Below are positions 20,504-32,298 of a stretch of DNA of 64,000 bases, piece by piece. The translations under genes and the position numbers were made by a program. This DNA is from Yamagishiella unicocca (taxonomy: Eukaryota; Chlorophyta; Chlorophyceae; Chlamydomonadales; Volvocaceae), in assembly GCA_003116995.1 (NCBI GenBank), contig BDSL01000197.1:1-64000 (forward strand), in the 5' to 3' direction. The notes beneath the pieces are model-generated. The model saw nothing but the letters and a program-made list of their open reading frames with translations. It did not search any database and was not told the DNA's origin. The stretch's first letter is position 1. The number at the start of each line of letters is the position of its first letter.

Positions 20504-20649
20504 AGCCCAGAGCTAGGGATAGAAGGAGAGCAACGATAGGAAAGACCGAGATGCAGAGAAGCGCATCGAGTCAGGCGAGCTGGGCCAAAACATGCCGAAC
20601 CACCAACATCGAAGAGTTTGGTTGTCAAAACGTAAGGTAAGTTCAACTG

Positions 20650-20674
20650 TATTTTTCGAGTTTTACATATATTT
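20650..20674. other. AT-rich junction next to LINE 5' end
   Basis: Twenty-five bases (starting TATTTTTCGAG) found nowhere else in the window. They separate the LINE 5' end from the 21-bp repeat array. They could be the true 5' extension of the LINE or flanking host DNA. Confidence 0.4.
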
Positions 20675-20860
20675 CCTCCCGGGGGGAGGTGCTTACCTCC
20701 CCCCGGGAGGTGCTTACCTCCCCCCGGGAGGTGCTTACCTCCCCCCGGGAGGTGCTTACCTCCCCCCGGGAGGTACGGGAGGTGCTTACCTCCCCCCGGG
20801 AGGTATGAAGGTGACCAATGTGCGAGCAGCGGGGGAGGTGCTTACCTCCCCCCGGGAGGT
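20675..20860. repeat. 21-bp tandem repeats with palindromic core
   Basis: About eight units of 21 bp sharing the self-complementary core ACCTCCCCCCGGGAGGT, joined by GCTT. One short variant unit and one interruption (ATGAAGGTGACCAATGTGCG, about 20804-20823) occur. Each core can fold into a 7-bp hairpin. The same unit recurs at 29586, 34039, 42484 and 49819. Confidence 0.85.
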
Positions 20861-20872
20861 ATGAAGGTGACC

Positions 20873-21103
20873 AAAAAAAAAATTCCTTGCGTTACAGGAC
20901 CCCGACGCTGGGGTACGACACCTGACCGTGTCATAAGCTCTGTATCTCCACCCCCATCAACGACAACCGCGACCAGCAGGTTCAACCACAAACCTACTTG
21001 CCCACAAGTGGGGCACCCGGTAACTACCGGGGAGGGGCCGGGGAATCGAACCACCGATCTCTGGACAGAATGCCAGTGTCTTAACCAATTAGACGAACCC
21101 CCC
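20873..21103 (-). mobile_element. S1 SINE, copy 2
   Basis: Full-length S1 with a 9-10 base A run on plus (the T tail on minus), directly after GGTGACCA. Differs from copy 1 by single bases (CAACCGCGACC for CAACCTCGACC). Its tRNA head ends at 21103, next to S2. Confidence 0.8.
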
Positions 21104-21509
21104 TAAAGTTGTTGGGTTGGGGTCCGGGGCTCTCACCCGGTTGGCAGGGCCATACACGCCCCTGTTACGGAAGTCGCAGGTCCCCGTGCCAGTACTTCCG
21201 TTTACCCCCCCGGAAATGGGTGGCGGTTTGGGTGGGGGGGCCAGGACTTGAACTCTGGATCTCCTGCCGATTAAGGCCGGGCTTTAGCAGCTAAGCTACC
21301 CACCCCAAAAATTGTTGGGTTGGGGTCCGGGGCTCTCACCCGGTTGGCAGGGCCATACACGCCCCTGTTACGGAAGTCGCAGGTCCCCGTGCCAGTACTT
21401 CCGTTTACCCCCCCGGAAATGGGTGGCGGTTTGGGTGGGGGGGCCAGGACTTGAACTCTGGATCTCCTGCCGATTAAGGCCGGGCTTTAGCAGCTAAGCT
21501 ACCCACCCC
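21104..21509 (-). mobile_element. Two S2 SINE units in tandem
   Basis: Units 21104-21306 and 21307-21509, both full-length with tRNA head and acceptor pairing. The right edge joins AATGTGCGAGCAGCC, the sequence that normally follows GGTGACC in other higher-order units, so S1+S2+S2 sit as one insertion at that junction. Confidence 0.8.
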
Positions 21510-21529
21510 AATGTGCGAGCAGCCTTTTT

Positions 21530-21800
21530 AGGCGCAGCGCATATGGCGCCTTGCGCATAGGATTGCGCCATGCCCCTGCGCGCCGCCTGCACAGCGCCGC
21601 TATGCACCTGCGCGAAGAAGCGAGAGGTCGCCGGTTCGAAACCCGGCGACCGCAATTTTTGCATTTCGCGCGCAGATGCAAAAGACAGCGCGATAGCGAT
21701 ACCCGATGCCTGATGGTGATAGCCGACGCCTGATACTGATAGCCGACGCCTGATAGGTCACGCCCGATAGCACGATAGCCCCATAGCTGACACCTGCTGC
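21530..21800 (+). mobile_element. S3 tRNA-derived element, copy 1
   Basis: B-box GGTTCGAAACCC at 21633-21644 inside a T-arm-like hairpin, and a possible A-box-like segment upstream (TGGCGCCTTGCGCATAGG, about 21544-21561). A T-run at 21656-21660 could end Pol III transcription. It is followed by 18-20 bp repeats containing GATAGCCGACGCCTGATA. The 5' tRNA half is not convincingly folded, so it is a tRNA-derived repeat rather than a tRNA gene. Confidence 0.6.
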
Positions 21801-22110
21801 CTGCCGCCTTGCAGCCCCCGCCAGCGGCCGCCCACTGTGCCAATTGAAGCCATTCCTTTTGCAATGCGCCCTAAATGAATGGCCGCACAACCTATCAGCA
21901 TCAGAGCACCCACCAGGCGCGCGCCCACTTGACACACAGTGTGACCCACTGGCACATGCAGCACGGTGCCAGCACCCGCCCACTGAGCTGATTGATGCCA
22001 TTCCTTTTCCAATGCACCATAAATGAATAGCCACACAACCTATCAGCATCACAGCAGCCAACAGCCGCGCGCCCAGCTGACACCCAGTGCAGGAAGACAC
22101 ACAGTGTCAC
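21801..22110. repeat. Spacer with internal duplication
   Basis: Two diverged sub-repeats of about 145 bp, each containing CCATTCCTTTT, TAAATGAAT, GCCGCACAACCTATCAGCAT or a close variant, then an ACACAGTGTGACCC-like segment. No gene is visible. The same spacer follows S3 in each higher-order unit. Confidence 0.7.
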
Positions 22111-24755
22111 CCACCCGCATAGGCACATAGGCGGCACCACACCACATAGCCACATAGGCGGCAGCGCACCACATAGGTGACATCGCACCGCATAGGCGCA
22201 TAGCTAACGTCGCACCGCATAGGCGGCACCGCACCGCATAGGCGCATAGGCGGCACCGCACCGCATAGGCACATAGGCGGCACCACACCACATAGCCACA
22301 TAGGCGGCAGCGCACCGCATAGGTGACATCGCACCGCATAGGCGCATAGCTAACGTCGCACCGCATAGGCGGCACCGCACCGCATAGGCGCATAGGCGGC
22401 ACCGCACCGCATAGGTCACATCGCACCGCATAGGCACGTACGTGGTACTACACGAGCACGTACCTAGCACTGCACCTCATAAGCACGTAGATGGCCTCGC
22501 ATAACTGACATTGCACCACATAACCGCATAAGCGGCACCACACCACATAGCCACATAGGCGGCAGCGCACCGCATAGGTGACATCGCACCGCATAGGCGC
22601 ATAGCTAACGTCGCACCGCATAGGCGGCACCGCACCGCATAGGCGCATAGGCGGCACTGCACCGCATAGGTGACATCGCACCGCATAGGCGCATACACCG
22701 CATAGGCGCACCACACCGCATAGGCGCATACACCACATAGGCGCCACACCGCATAGCTCACGTCGCACCGCATACGCGCGTAGGTGGCAGCGCACCGCAT
22801 AGCTGACGTCACACTCCATAGGTGCATAGGTGGCACCGCATAGGCGCATAGGTGGCACCGCATAGGCGCATAGGTGGCACCGCATAGGCACATAGCTGGC
22901 ACCGCACCGCATAGGCGACACTGCACCGCATAGATAGCATCGCACCGCATAGGCGCATACGTGGCACCACACCGCATAGGCACATAGGCGGCAGCGCACC
23001 GCATAGCTGACGTCGCACCGCTTAGGTGCACAGGCACCGCATAGGCACATAGGCGGCAGTGCACCGCATAACTAACACCGCACCGCATAGGCGCATAGGC
23101 GGCACCACACCGCATAGGCGACGCCGCACCGCATACGCACATAGGCGGCACCGCACCGCATTGGCAACATTATACCGCATAGGCGCATAACTGACATTGC
23201 ACCGCATTGGCGCATAAGCGGCACCGCACCGCATAGGCACATAGGTGCGTACGTGGCACTGCACCACATAGGCACATAGGCGGCACCACACCACATAGGC
23301 ACATACGCGGCAGCGCACCGCATAGGTGACATCGCACCGCATAGGCGCACCGCATAGGTGACATCACACCGCATAGGCGCGCACGTCGTACTACACAAGC
23401 ACGTAGCTAGCACTGCACCTCATAAGCACGTACGTGCGTGACATCGCACCGCATAGGCACATAGGCGGCACCACACCACATAGGCGCATAGGCAGCACCG
23501 CACCGCATAGGCGCATAGGCGGCACCGCACCGCATAGGCGGCACCGCACCGCAGAGGCGCATAGGTGGCACCGCACCGCATAGGTAACATCGCACCGCAT
23601 AGCCGCATACGTGGCACCACACCGCATAGGCAACACCGCACCGCATAGGCGCATAGGCGGCACCGCACCGCATAGATAGCATCGCACCGCATAGGCGCAT
23701 ACGTGGCACCACACCGCATAGGCACATAGGCGGCGTCGCACCGCTTAGGTGCACAGGTGGCACCGCACCGCATAGGTAACATCGCACCGCATAGGCACAT
23801 AGGCGGCAGTGCACCGCATAGGCAACATCGCACCGCATAGGCGCATAGGCGCCACCCCACCGCATAGCTGACGCCGCACCGCATACGCGCATAGGCGGCA
23901 CCGCACCGCATTGGCAACATTATACCGCATAGGCGCATAACTGACATTGCACCGCATTGGCGCATAAGCGGCACCGCACCGCATAGGCACATAGGTGCGT
24001 ACGTGGCACTGCACCACATAGGCACATAGGCGGCACCGCACCGCATAGGCACATACGTGCGTACGTGGCACTGCACCACATAGGCACATAGGCGGCACCA
24101 CACCACATAGGCACATACGCGGCAGCGCACCGCATAGGTGACATCGCACCGCAAAGGCGCACCGCATAGGTGACATCACACCGCATAGGCGCGCACGTCG
24201 TACTACACAAGCACGTAGCTAGCACTGCACCTCATAAGCACGTACGTCACATCGCACCGCATAGGCACATAGGCGGCACCACACCACATAAGCGCATAGG
24301 CAGCACCGCACCGCATAGGCGCATACGCGGCACCGCACCGCATAGGCGGCACCGCACCGCAGAGGCGCATAGGTGGCACCGCACCGCATAGGTAACATCG
24401 CACCGCATAGCCGCATACGTGGCACCACACCGCATAGGCAACACCGCACCGCATAGGCGCATAGGCGGCACCGCACCGCATAGATAGCATCGCACCGCAT
24501 AGGCGCATACGTGGCACCACACCGCATAGCCACATAGGCGGCGTCGCACCGCTTAGGTGCACAGGTGGCACCGCACCGCATAGCTAACATCGCACCGCAT
24601 AGGCACATAGGCGGCAGTGCACCGCATAGGCAACATCGCACCGCATAGGCGCATAGGCGCCACCCCACCGCATAGCTGACGCCGCACGGCATACGCGCAT
24701 AGGCGGCACCGCACCGCATTGGCAACATTATACCGCATAGGCGCATAACTGACAT
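22110..24755. repeat. 27-bp minisatellite block 1
   Basis: Roughly a hundred diverged 27-bp units with core GCACCGCATAGGCG and variants (CATAGGTGACATCGCACCG, CATACGTGGCACCACACCG). Because 27 is divisible by three, long Met/Cys/Arg-rich open frames appear on the minus strand in all frames; these are repeat artefacts. Short breaks such as GGTACTACACGAGCACGTAC (22443-22462) recur about every 0.4-1.5 kb. Confidence 0.9.
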
Positions 24756-25290
24756 TAGCACTTAAGTAGTACTAGGCACCACACACAAGCACTCCAGCAC
24801 CACATGGCCATGTAGGTGACACACATAACCACATACAGCAACATCATCGATCATCGCCACCGCACTGACAGTTAGTAACAGCAGTTAGTAACTGACAGTT
24901 AGTAACCCGCACTTCCTAACTGCCAGTTAGTAACCGGCAGTTACTAACCGACACTTAGTAACCGTCAGTTACCGGTTGATGGATACTAGTTGCTGACAGT
25001 TGGCAGTTGGCCGTTCCAACTCACACCCTGCAACCCGCAATTCCTGCAAGCACAGCCCTGCAAGTATACTCCTGCAAGCATATGCCTGCAAGTATATACT
25101 CTGTGCACAACCATATCCTTTGCAAGCATATGCCTGCAAGTATAGCCCTGCAAGCATAGCCCTGCAAGCATAAGCCTGCAAGCGTACACGCCCATTGCGG
25201 CCCGCCCGCATGTCACGGCTGCCCCCGGCCCCGGCGGGGGAGGTAAGCCCACTCGCGCAGCCCTTGCGCAGCTTGTGTATGAAGGTGACC
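24756..25290. repeat. End block with AGTTAGTAAC and CCTGCAAGCAT arrays, copy 1
   Basis: A short unique lead (CTTAAGTAGTACTAGGCACC), then about eight 11-14 bp repeats of the AGTTAGTAAC type (24880-24985). Next come about ten 13-14 bp repeats of the CCTGCAAGCATAG type (25045-25190), and then a GC-rich segment ending GAAGGTGACC. No gene seen. Confidence 0.8.
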
Positions 25291-25310
25291 AATGTGCGAG
25301 CAGCCTTTTT

Positions 25311-25581
25311 AGGCGCAGCGCATATGGCGCCTTGCGCATAGGATTGCGCCATGCCCCTGCGCGCCGCCTGCACAGCGCCGCTATGCACCTGCGCGAAGAA
25401 GCGAGAGGTCGCCGGTTCGAAACCCGGCGACCGCAATTTTTGCATTTCGCGCGCAGATGCAAAAGACAGCGCGATAGCGATACCCGATGCCTGATGGTGA
25501 TAGCCGACGCCTGATACTGATAGCCGACGCCTGATAGGTCACGCCCGATAGCACGATAGCCCCATAGCTGACACCTGCTGC
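25311..25581 (+). mobile_element. S3 tRNA-derived element, copy 2
   Basis: B-box at 25414-25425. Sequence appears identical to copy 1 over the head and tail repeats. Confidence 0.6.
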
Positions 25582-25896
25582 CTGCCGCCTTGCAGCCCCC
25601 GCCAGCGGCCGCCCACTGTGCCAATTGAAGCCATTCCTTTTGCAATGCGCCCTAAATGAATGGCCGCACAACCTATCAGCATCAGAGCACCCACCAGGCG
25701 CGCGCCCACTTGACACACAGTGTGACCCACTGGCACATGCAGCACGGTGCCAGCACCCGCCCACTGAGCTGATTGATGCCATTCCTTTTCCAATGCACCA
25801 TAAATGAATAGCCACACAACCTATCAGCATCACAGCAGCCAACAGCCGCGCGCCCAGCTGACACCCAGTGCAGGAAGACACACAGTGTCACCCACC

Positions 25897-28800
25897 CGCA
25901 TAGGCACATAGGCGGCAGCGCACCACATAGGTGACATCGCACCGCATAGGCGCATAGCTAACGTCGCACCGCATAGGCGGCACCGCACCGCATAGGCGCA
26001 TAGGCGGCACCGCACCGCATAGGCACATAGGCGGCACCACACCACATAGCCACATAGGCGGCAGCGCACCGCATAGGTGACATCGCACCGCATAGGCGCA
26101 TAGCTAACGTCGCACCGCATAGGCGGCACCGCACCGCATAGGCGCATAGGCGGCACCGCACCGCATAGGTCACATCGCACCGCATAGGCACGTACGTGGT
26201 ACTACACGAGCACGTACCTAGCACTGCACCTCATAAGCACGTAGATGGCCTCGCATAACTGACATTGCACCACATAACCGCATAAGCGGCACCACACCAC
26301 ATAGCCACATAGGCGGCAGCGCACCGCATAGGTGACATCGCACCGCATAGGCGCATAGCTAACGTCGCACCGCATAGGCGGCACCGCACCGCATAGGCGC
26401 ATAGGCGGCACCGCACCGCATAGGCACATAGGCGGCACCACACCACATAGCCACATAGGCGGCAGCGCACCGCATAGGTGACATCGCACCGCATAGGCGC
26501 ATAGCTAACGTCGCACCGCATAGGCGGCACCGCACCGCATAGGCGCATAGGCGGCACCGCACCGCATAGGTCACATCGCACCGCATAGGCACGTACGTGG
26601 TACTACACGAGCACGTACCTAGCACTGCACCTCATAAGCACGTAGATGGCCTCGCATAACTGACATTGCACCACATAACCGCATAAGCGGCACCACACCA
26701 CATAGCCACATAGGCGGCAGCGCACCGCATAGGTGACATCGCACCGCATAGGCGCATAGCTAACGTCGCACCGCATAGGCGGCACCGCACCGCATAGGCG
26801 CATAGGCGGCACTGCACCGCATAGGTGACATCGCACCGCATAGGCGCATACACCGCATAGGCGCACCACACCGCATAGGCGCATACACCACATAGGCGCC
26901 ACACCGCATAGCTCACGTCGCACCGCATACGCGCGTAGGTGGCAGCGCACCGCATAGCTGACGTCACACTCCATAGGTGCATAGGTGGCACCGCATAGGC
27001 GCATAGGTGGCACCGCATAGGCGCATAGGTGGCACCGCATAGGCACATAGCTGGCACCGCACCGCATAGGCGACACTGCACCGCATAGATAGCATCGCAC
27101 CGCATAGGCGCATACGTGGCACCACACCGCATAGGCACATAGGCGGCAGCGCACCGCATAGCTGACGTCGCACCGCTTAGGTGCACAGGCACCGCATAGG
27201 CACATAGGCGGCAGTGCACCGCATAACTAACACCGCACCGCATAGGCGCATAGGCGGCACCACACCGCATAGGCGACGCCGCACCGCATACGCACATAGG
27301 CGGCACCGCACCGCATTGGCAACATTATACCGCATAGGCGCATAACTGACATTGCACCGCATTGGCGCATAAGCGGCACCGCACCGCATAGGCACATAGG
27401 TGCGTACGTGGCACTGCACCACATAGGCACATAGGCGGCACCACACCACATAGGCACATACGCGGCAGCGCACCGCATAGGTGACATCGCACCGCATAGG
27501 CGCACCGCATAGGTGACATCACACCGCATAGGCGCGCACGTCGTACTACACAAGCACGTAGCTAGCACTGCACCTCATAAGCACGTACGTGACATCGCAC
27601 CGCATAGGCACATAGGCGGCACCACACCACATAGGCGCATAGGCAGCACCGCACCGCATAGGCGCATAGGCGGCACCGCACCGCATAGGCGGCACCGCAC
27701 CGCAGAGGCGCATAGGTGGCACCGCACCGCATAGGTAACATCGCACCGCATAGCCGCATACGTGGCACCACACCGCATAGGCAACACCGCACCGCATAGG
27801 CGCATAGGCGGCACCGCACCGCATAGATAGCATCGCACCGCATAGGCGCATACGTGGCACCACACCGCATAGGCACATAGGCGGCGTCGCACCGCTTAGG
27901 TGCACAGGTGGCACCGCACCGCATAGGTAACATCGCACCGCATAGGCACATAGGCGGCAGTGCACCGCATAGGCAACATCGCACCGCATAGGCGCATAGG
28001 CGCCACCCCACCGCATAGCTGACGCCGCACCGCATACGCGCATAGGCGGCACCGCACCGCATTGGCAACATTATACCGCATAGGCGCATAACTGACATTG
28101 CACCGCATTGGCGCATAAGCGGCACCGCACCGCATAGGCACATAGGTGCGTACGTGGCACTGCACCACATAGGCACATAGGCGGCACCGCACCGCATAGG
28201 CACATACGTGCGTACGTGGCACTGCACCACATAGGCACATAGGCGGCACCACACCACATAGGCACATACGCGGCAGCGCACCGCATAGGTGACATCGCAC
28301 CGCATAGGCGCACCGCATAGGTGACATCACACCGCATAGGCGCGCACGTCGTACTACACAAGCACGTAGCTAGCACTGCACCTCATAAGCACGTACGTCA
28401 CATCGCACCGCATAGGCACATAGGCGGCACCACACCACATAAGCGCATAGGCAGCACCGCACCGCATAGGCGCATACGCGGCACCGCACCGCATAGGCGG
28501 CACCGCACCGCAGAGGCGCATAGGTGGCACCGCACCGCATAGGTAACATCGCACCGCATAGCCGCATACGTGGCACCACACCGCATAGGCAACACCGCAC
28601 CGCATAGGCGCATAGGCGGCACCGCACCGCATAGATAGCATCGCACCGCATAGGCGCATACGTGGCACCACACCGCATAGCCACATAGGCGGCGTCGCAC
28701 CGCTTAGGTGCACAGGTGGCACCGCACCGCATAGCTAACATCGCACCGCATAGGCACATAGGCGGCAGTGCACCGCATAGGCAACATCGCACCGCATAGG

Positions 28801-28907
28801 CGCATAGGCGCCACCCCACCGCATAGCTGACGCCGCACGGCATACGCGCATAGGCGGCACCGCACCGCATTGGCAACATTATACCGCATAGGCGCATAAC
28901 TGACATT
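25897..28907. repeat. 27-bp minisatellite block 2
   Basis: Continuation of the same unit types in the same order as block 1. The segment around 26190-26590 is repeated at 26591-26991 (401-bp step; compare GGTACTACACGAGC at about 26196 and 26597). Confidence 0.9.
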
Positions 28908-29439
28908 AGCACTTAAGTAGTACTAGGCACCACACACAAGCACTCCAGCACCACATGGCCATGTAGGTGACACACATAACCACATACAGCAACATCATCG
29001 ATCATCGCCACCGCACTGACAGTTAGTAACAGCAGTTAGTAACTGACAGTTAGTAACCCGCACTTCCTAACTGCCAGTTAGTAACCGGCAGTTACTAACC
29101 GACACTTAGTAACCGTCAGTTACCGGTTGATGGATACTAGTTGCTGACAGTTGGCAGTTGGCCGTTCCAACTCACACCCTGCAACCCGCAATTCCTGCAA
29201 GCACAGCCCTGCAAGTATACTCCTGCAAGCATATGCCTGCAAGTATATACTCTGTGCACAACCATATCCTTTGCAAGCATATGCCTGCAAGTATAGCCCT
29301 GCAAGCATAGCCCTGCAAGCATAAGCCTGCAAGCGTACACGCCCATTGCGGCCCGCCCGCATGTCACGGCTGCCCCCGGCCCCGGCGGGGGAGGTAAGCC
29401 CACTCGCGCAGCCCTTGCGCAGCTTGTATGAAGGTGACC
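28908..29439. repeat. End block, copy 2
   Basis: AGTTAGTAAC-type repeats about 29030-29135 and CCTGCAAGCAT-type repeats about 29195-29340, as in copy 1, then the GGTGACC junction. Confidence 0.8.
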
Positions 29440-29585
29440 AATGTTTAGGCGCAGCGCTTATGTAGCCTTGCGCATAGCACTGCGCCATGCCGCTGCGCAG
29501 CGCCCGCGCGGCGCCGCTATGCACCTTCGCCAAAAAGCGAGAGGTCGCCGGTTCGAAACCCGGCGGCCACAATTTTTGCATTCGG
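29440..29585 (+). mobile_element. S3 tRNA-derived element, truncated copy 3
   Basis: A diverged S3 head (TTATGTAGCCTTGCGC variant) with B-box at 29550 and T-run. It is cut off after TTTTTGCATTCGG, where a 21-bp repeat fragment and an S1 SINE follow. Confidence 0.6.
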
Positions 29586-29610
29586 CCCCCCGGGAGGTAT
29601 GAAGGTGACC
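29586..29610. repeat. Partial 21-bp repeat unit
   Basis: CCCCCCGGGAGGT followed by ATGAAGGTGACC. It repeats the junction found before each S1 insertion. Confidence 0.6.
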
Positions 29611-29842
29611 AAAAAAAAAATTCCTTGCGTTACAGGACCCCGACGCTGGGGTACGACACCTGACCGTGTCATAAGCTCTGTATCTCCACCCCCATCAACG
29701 ACAACCTCGACCAGCAGGTTCAACCACAAACCTACTTGCCCACAAGTGGGGCACCCGGTAACTACCGGGGAGGGGCCGGGGAATCGAACCACCGATCTCT
29801 GGACAGAATGCCAATGTCTTAACCAATTAGACGAACCCCCCC
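29611..29842 (-). mobile_element. S1 SINE, copy 3
   Basis: Full-length, starting on plus with a 10-base A run after GGTGACC. One base differs in the anticodon-like arm (CCAATGTCTT for CCAGTGTCTT). Confidence 0.8.
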
Positions 29843-29985
29843 AAAAGTTGTTGGGTTGGGGTCCGGGGCTCTCACCCGGTTGGCAGGGCCATACACGCCC
29901 CTGTTACGGAAGTCGCAGGTCCCCGTGCCAGTACTTCCGTTTACCCCCCCGGAAATGGGTGGCGGTTTGGGTGGGGGGGCCAGGG
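29843..29985 (-). mobile_element. S2 SINE, headless copy
   Basis: S2 body is present, but the tRNA head is missing: the unit ends in GGGGGGGCCAGGG and passes straight into CCCCGCAGCC of the next S3 region. Confidence 0.75.
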
Positions 29986-30001
29986 CCCCCGCAGCCTTTT
30001 T

Positions 30002-30272
30002 AGGCGCAGCGCTTATGTAGCCTTGCGCATAGCACTGCGCCATGCCGCTGCGCAGCGCCCGCGCGGCGCCGCTATGCACCTTCGCGAAAAAGCGAGAGGT
30101 CGCCGGTTCGAAACCCGGCGGCCGCAATTTTTGCATTCGGCGCGCAGATGCAAAAGACGGCGCGATAGCGATAGCCAATGCCTGATAGCGATAGCCGACG
30201 CCTGATACTGATAGCCGACGCCTGATAGGTGACGCCCGATAGCACGATAGCCCCACATAGCTGACACCTGCT
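30002..30272 (+). mobile_element. S3 tRNA-derived element, copy 4
   Basis: B-box at 30105-30116. Belongs to the TTATGTAGCC variant of S3 with CTTCGCGAAAAAGCG before the T-arm. Tail repeats begin GATAGCGATAGCC. Confidence 0.6.
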
Positions 30273-30800
30273 GCCTGCCGCCTTGCAGCCCCCGCCAGCG
30301 GCCGCCCACTGTGCCAATTGAAGCCATTCCTTTTGCAATGCGCCCTAAATGAATGGCCGCACAACCTATCGGCATCAGAGCGCCCACCAGGCGCGCGCCC
30401 ACTTGACACACAGTGTGACCCACTGGCACATGCAGCACAGTGCCAGCACCCGCCCACTGAGCTGATTGATGCCATTCTTTTTCCAATGCACCATAAATGA
30501 ATAGCCACACAACCTATCAGCATCACAGCAGCCAACAGCCGCGCACCCAGCTGACACGCAGTGCAGGAAGACACACAGTGTCACACACCCAGCGCAGCAT
30601 AGCCGAGCACCCACCAGACGTGCGCCCAGCTGACACATAGCCAGCACCCAGCGCCATGATAGCTTCCGCCAGCACCCTATCTGAGCTGATTGACACCATT
30701 CCTTTTCCGCATACGTAGGCACCCACGAGCACCCACATACGCACATTAATAGGTGGCACCACATAGGTGTGTACGTGGCACCAACAGTGCGTACCTATGT
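30273..30800. repeat. Spacer, second type
   Basis: Like the spacer at 21801 in its first half, then a segment specific to this unit (30590-30800) that includes CAGCGCCATGATAGCTTCC and a diverged CTGAGCTGATTGACACC repeat. No gene. Confidence 0.6.
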
Positions 30801-31941
30801 GCGTGTAGTGCGTAGACACCGCATCACACCGCATAGGCGCATGACGCACCGCATAGGCGCATTACGTAGCACCACACCGGATAGGCACATAGGCGGCAGC
30901 GCACCGCATAGCCGCATAGGCGGCAGTGCACCACATACGCGCCATCGCACCGCATAGGCGCATAGGCGGCACCACACCGCATAGGTGACATCACACCGCA
31001 TAGGCGCATACGTGGCACCACACCACACACGCACATAGGCACATAGGCGGCACCACACCGCATAGCTGACATCGCACCGCATAGGCGCATAGGTGGCACC
31101 GCACCGCATAGGTGACATCGCACCGCATAGGCGCGTACGTGGTACTACACGAGCACGTACCTAGCACTGCACCTCATAAGCACGTAGATGGCCCCGCATA
31201 AGTGACATAGCACCGCATAGGCACATAGGCGGCACCGCACCACATAGGCGCGATCGCACCGCATGGGCGCATAGGCGGCACCGCACCGTACACGTGACAT
31301 CGCACCGCATGGGCGCATAGGCGGCACCGCACCGCACACGCCACATCGCACCGCATGGGAGCATAGGCGGCACCGCACCACATACGTGACATCGCACCGC
31401 ATAGGCGCAGACGTGGCAACACACCGCATAGCTGACGTCGCACCGCATACGCACATAGGTGGCAACACACCGCATAGCTGACGTCGCACCGCACCGCATA
31501 GATAGCATCGCACCACATAAGCGCATACGTGGCACCACACCGCATACGCACATAGGCGGCAGCGCACCGCATAGGCGCATAGGCGGCACCGCACCACATA
31601 CGTGACATCGCACCGCATAGGCGCATACATGGCAACACACCGCATAGCTGACGTCGCACCGCATACGCGCATAGGTGGCACCGCACCGCATAAGCGCATA
31701 CGTGGCACCACACCGCATACACACATAGGCAGCAGTGCACCGCATAGGCACCATACGCAGCAGTGCACCGCATAGGCACATAGGCGGCACCGCACCACAT
31801 AGCTGACGTCGCACCGCATAGGCACATAAGCGGCACCACATAGGCACATAGGCGCCACCACACCACATAGGTGACATCGCACCGCATAGGCGCGTACGTG
31901 ATACTACACGAGCACGTAGCTAGCACTGCACCTCATAAGCA
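30801..31941. repeat. 27-bp minisatellite block 3a
   Basis: Minisatellite with unit variants not frequent elsewhere (CGCATGGGCGCATAGGCG, CATACGCAGCAGTGCACCG). It ends at GCACCTCATAAGCACC, where the duplicated spacer resumes. Confidence 0.85.
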
Positions 31942-32298
31942 CCCGCCCACTGAGCTGATTGATGCCATTCTTTTTCCAATGCACCATAAATGAATAGCCA
32001 CACAACCTATCAGCATCACAGCAGCCAACAGCCGCGCACCCAGCTGACACGCAGTGCAGGAAGACACACAGTGTCACACACCCAGCGCAGCATAGCCGAG
32101 CACCCACCAGACGTGCGCCCAGCTGACACATAGCCAGCACCCAGCGCCATGATAGCTTCCGCCAGCACCCTATCTGAGCTGATTGACACCATTCCTTTTC
32201 CGCATACGTAGGCACCCACGAGCACCCACATACGCACATTAATAGGTGGCACCACATAGGTGTGTACGTGGCACCAACAGTGCGTACCTATGTGCGTG
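31942..32298. repeat. Duplicated spacer segment
   Basis: Copy of 30449-30805, created by the 1,493-bp duplication. Confidence 0.8.

Larger units (their letters stand above)
13173..20649 (-). mobile_element. L1-type LINE, full-length copy 2 with both ORFs open
   Basis: About 7.48 kb on the minus strand: leader 20504-20649, ORF1 18824-20503, ORF2 13488-18818, 3' UTR 13190-13487 and CT-microsatellite tail next to GGCGTA of unit A. The combination of an N-terminal APE-type endonuclease, RT and a C-terminal zinc-binding domain is that of the L1 group. The 5' side continues into an AT-rich 25-bp stretch and the 21-bp repeat array with no second GGCGTA, so the 5' junction is not a simple target duplication. 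As judged from the sequence this is the only copy here that could still move. Confidence 0.92.
21510..25290. repeat. Higher-order repeat unit, 3.78-kb type, copy 1
   Basis: Order: S3 tRNA-like head, spacer, 27-bp minisatellite, end block, GGTGACC junction. The next copy starts 3,781 bp later with the same bases. The minisatellite part of this copy lacks the 401-bp duplication seen in copy 2. Confidence 0.85.
25291..29439. repeat. Higher-order repeat unit, 3.78-kb type, copy 2 (4.15 kb)
   Basis: Same order as copy 1. It is longer because of a 401-bp duplication in the minisatellite, and lacks 27 bp near 25910 (one fewer minisatellite unit). Confidence 0.85.

Noticed and set aside
22110..24755. 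CRISPR array
   Set aside because: The direct repeats have no unique spacers of constant length, units are diverged, there are no cas genes and the context is eukaryotic.
24880..24985. Telomere repeats
   Set aside because: AGTTAGTAAC-type units resemble neither TTTAGGG nor TTTTAGGG, and no run of those telomere motifs was noticed in the window.
25381..25881. Minus open frames containing peptides such as GFEPATSRF or SNRRPL
   Set aside because: These peptides are chance translations of the tRNA T-arm region in S3 and its relatives, not proteins.
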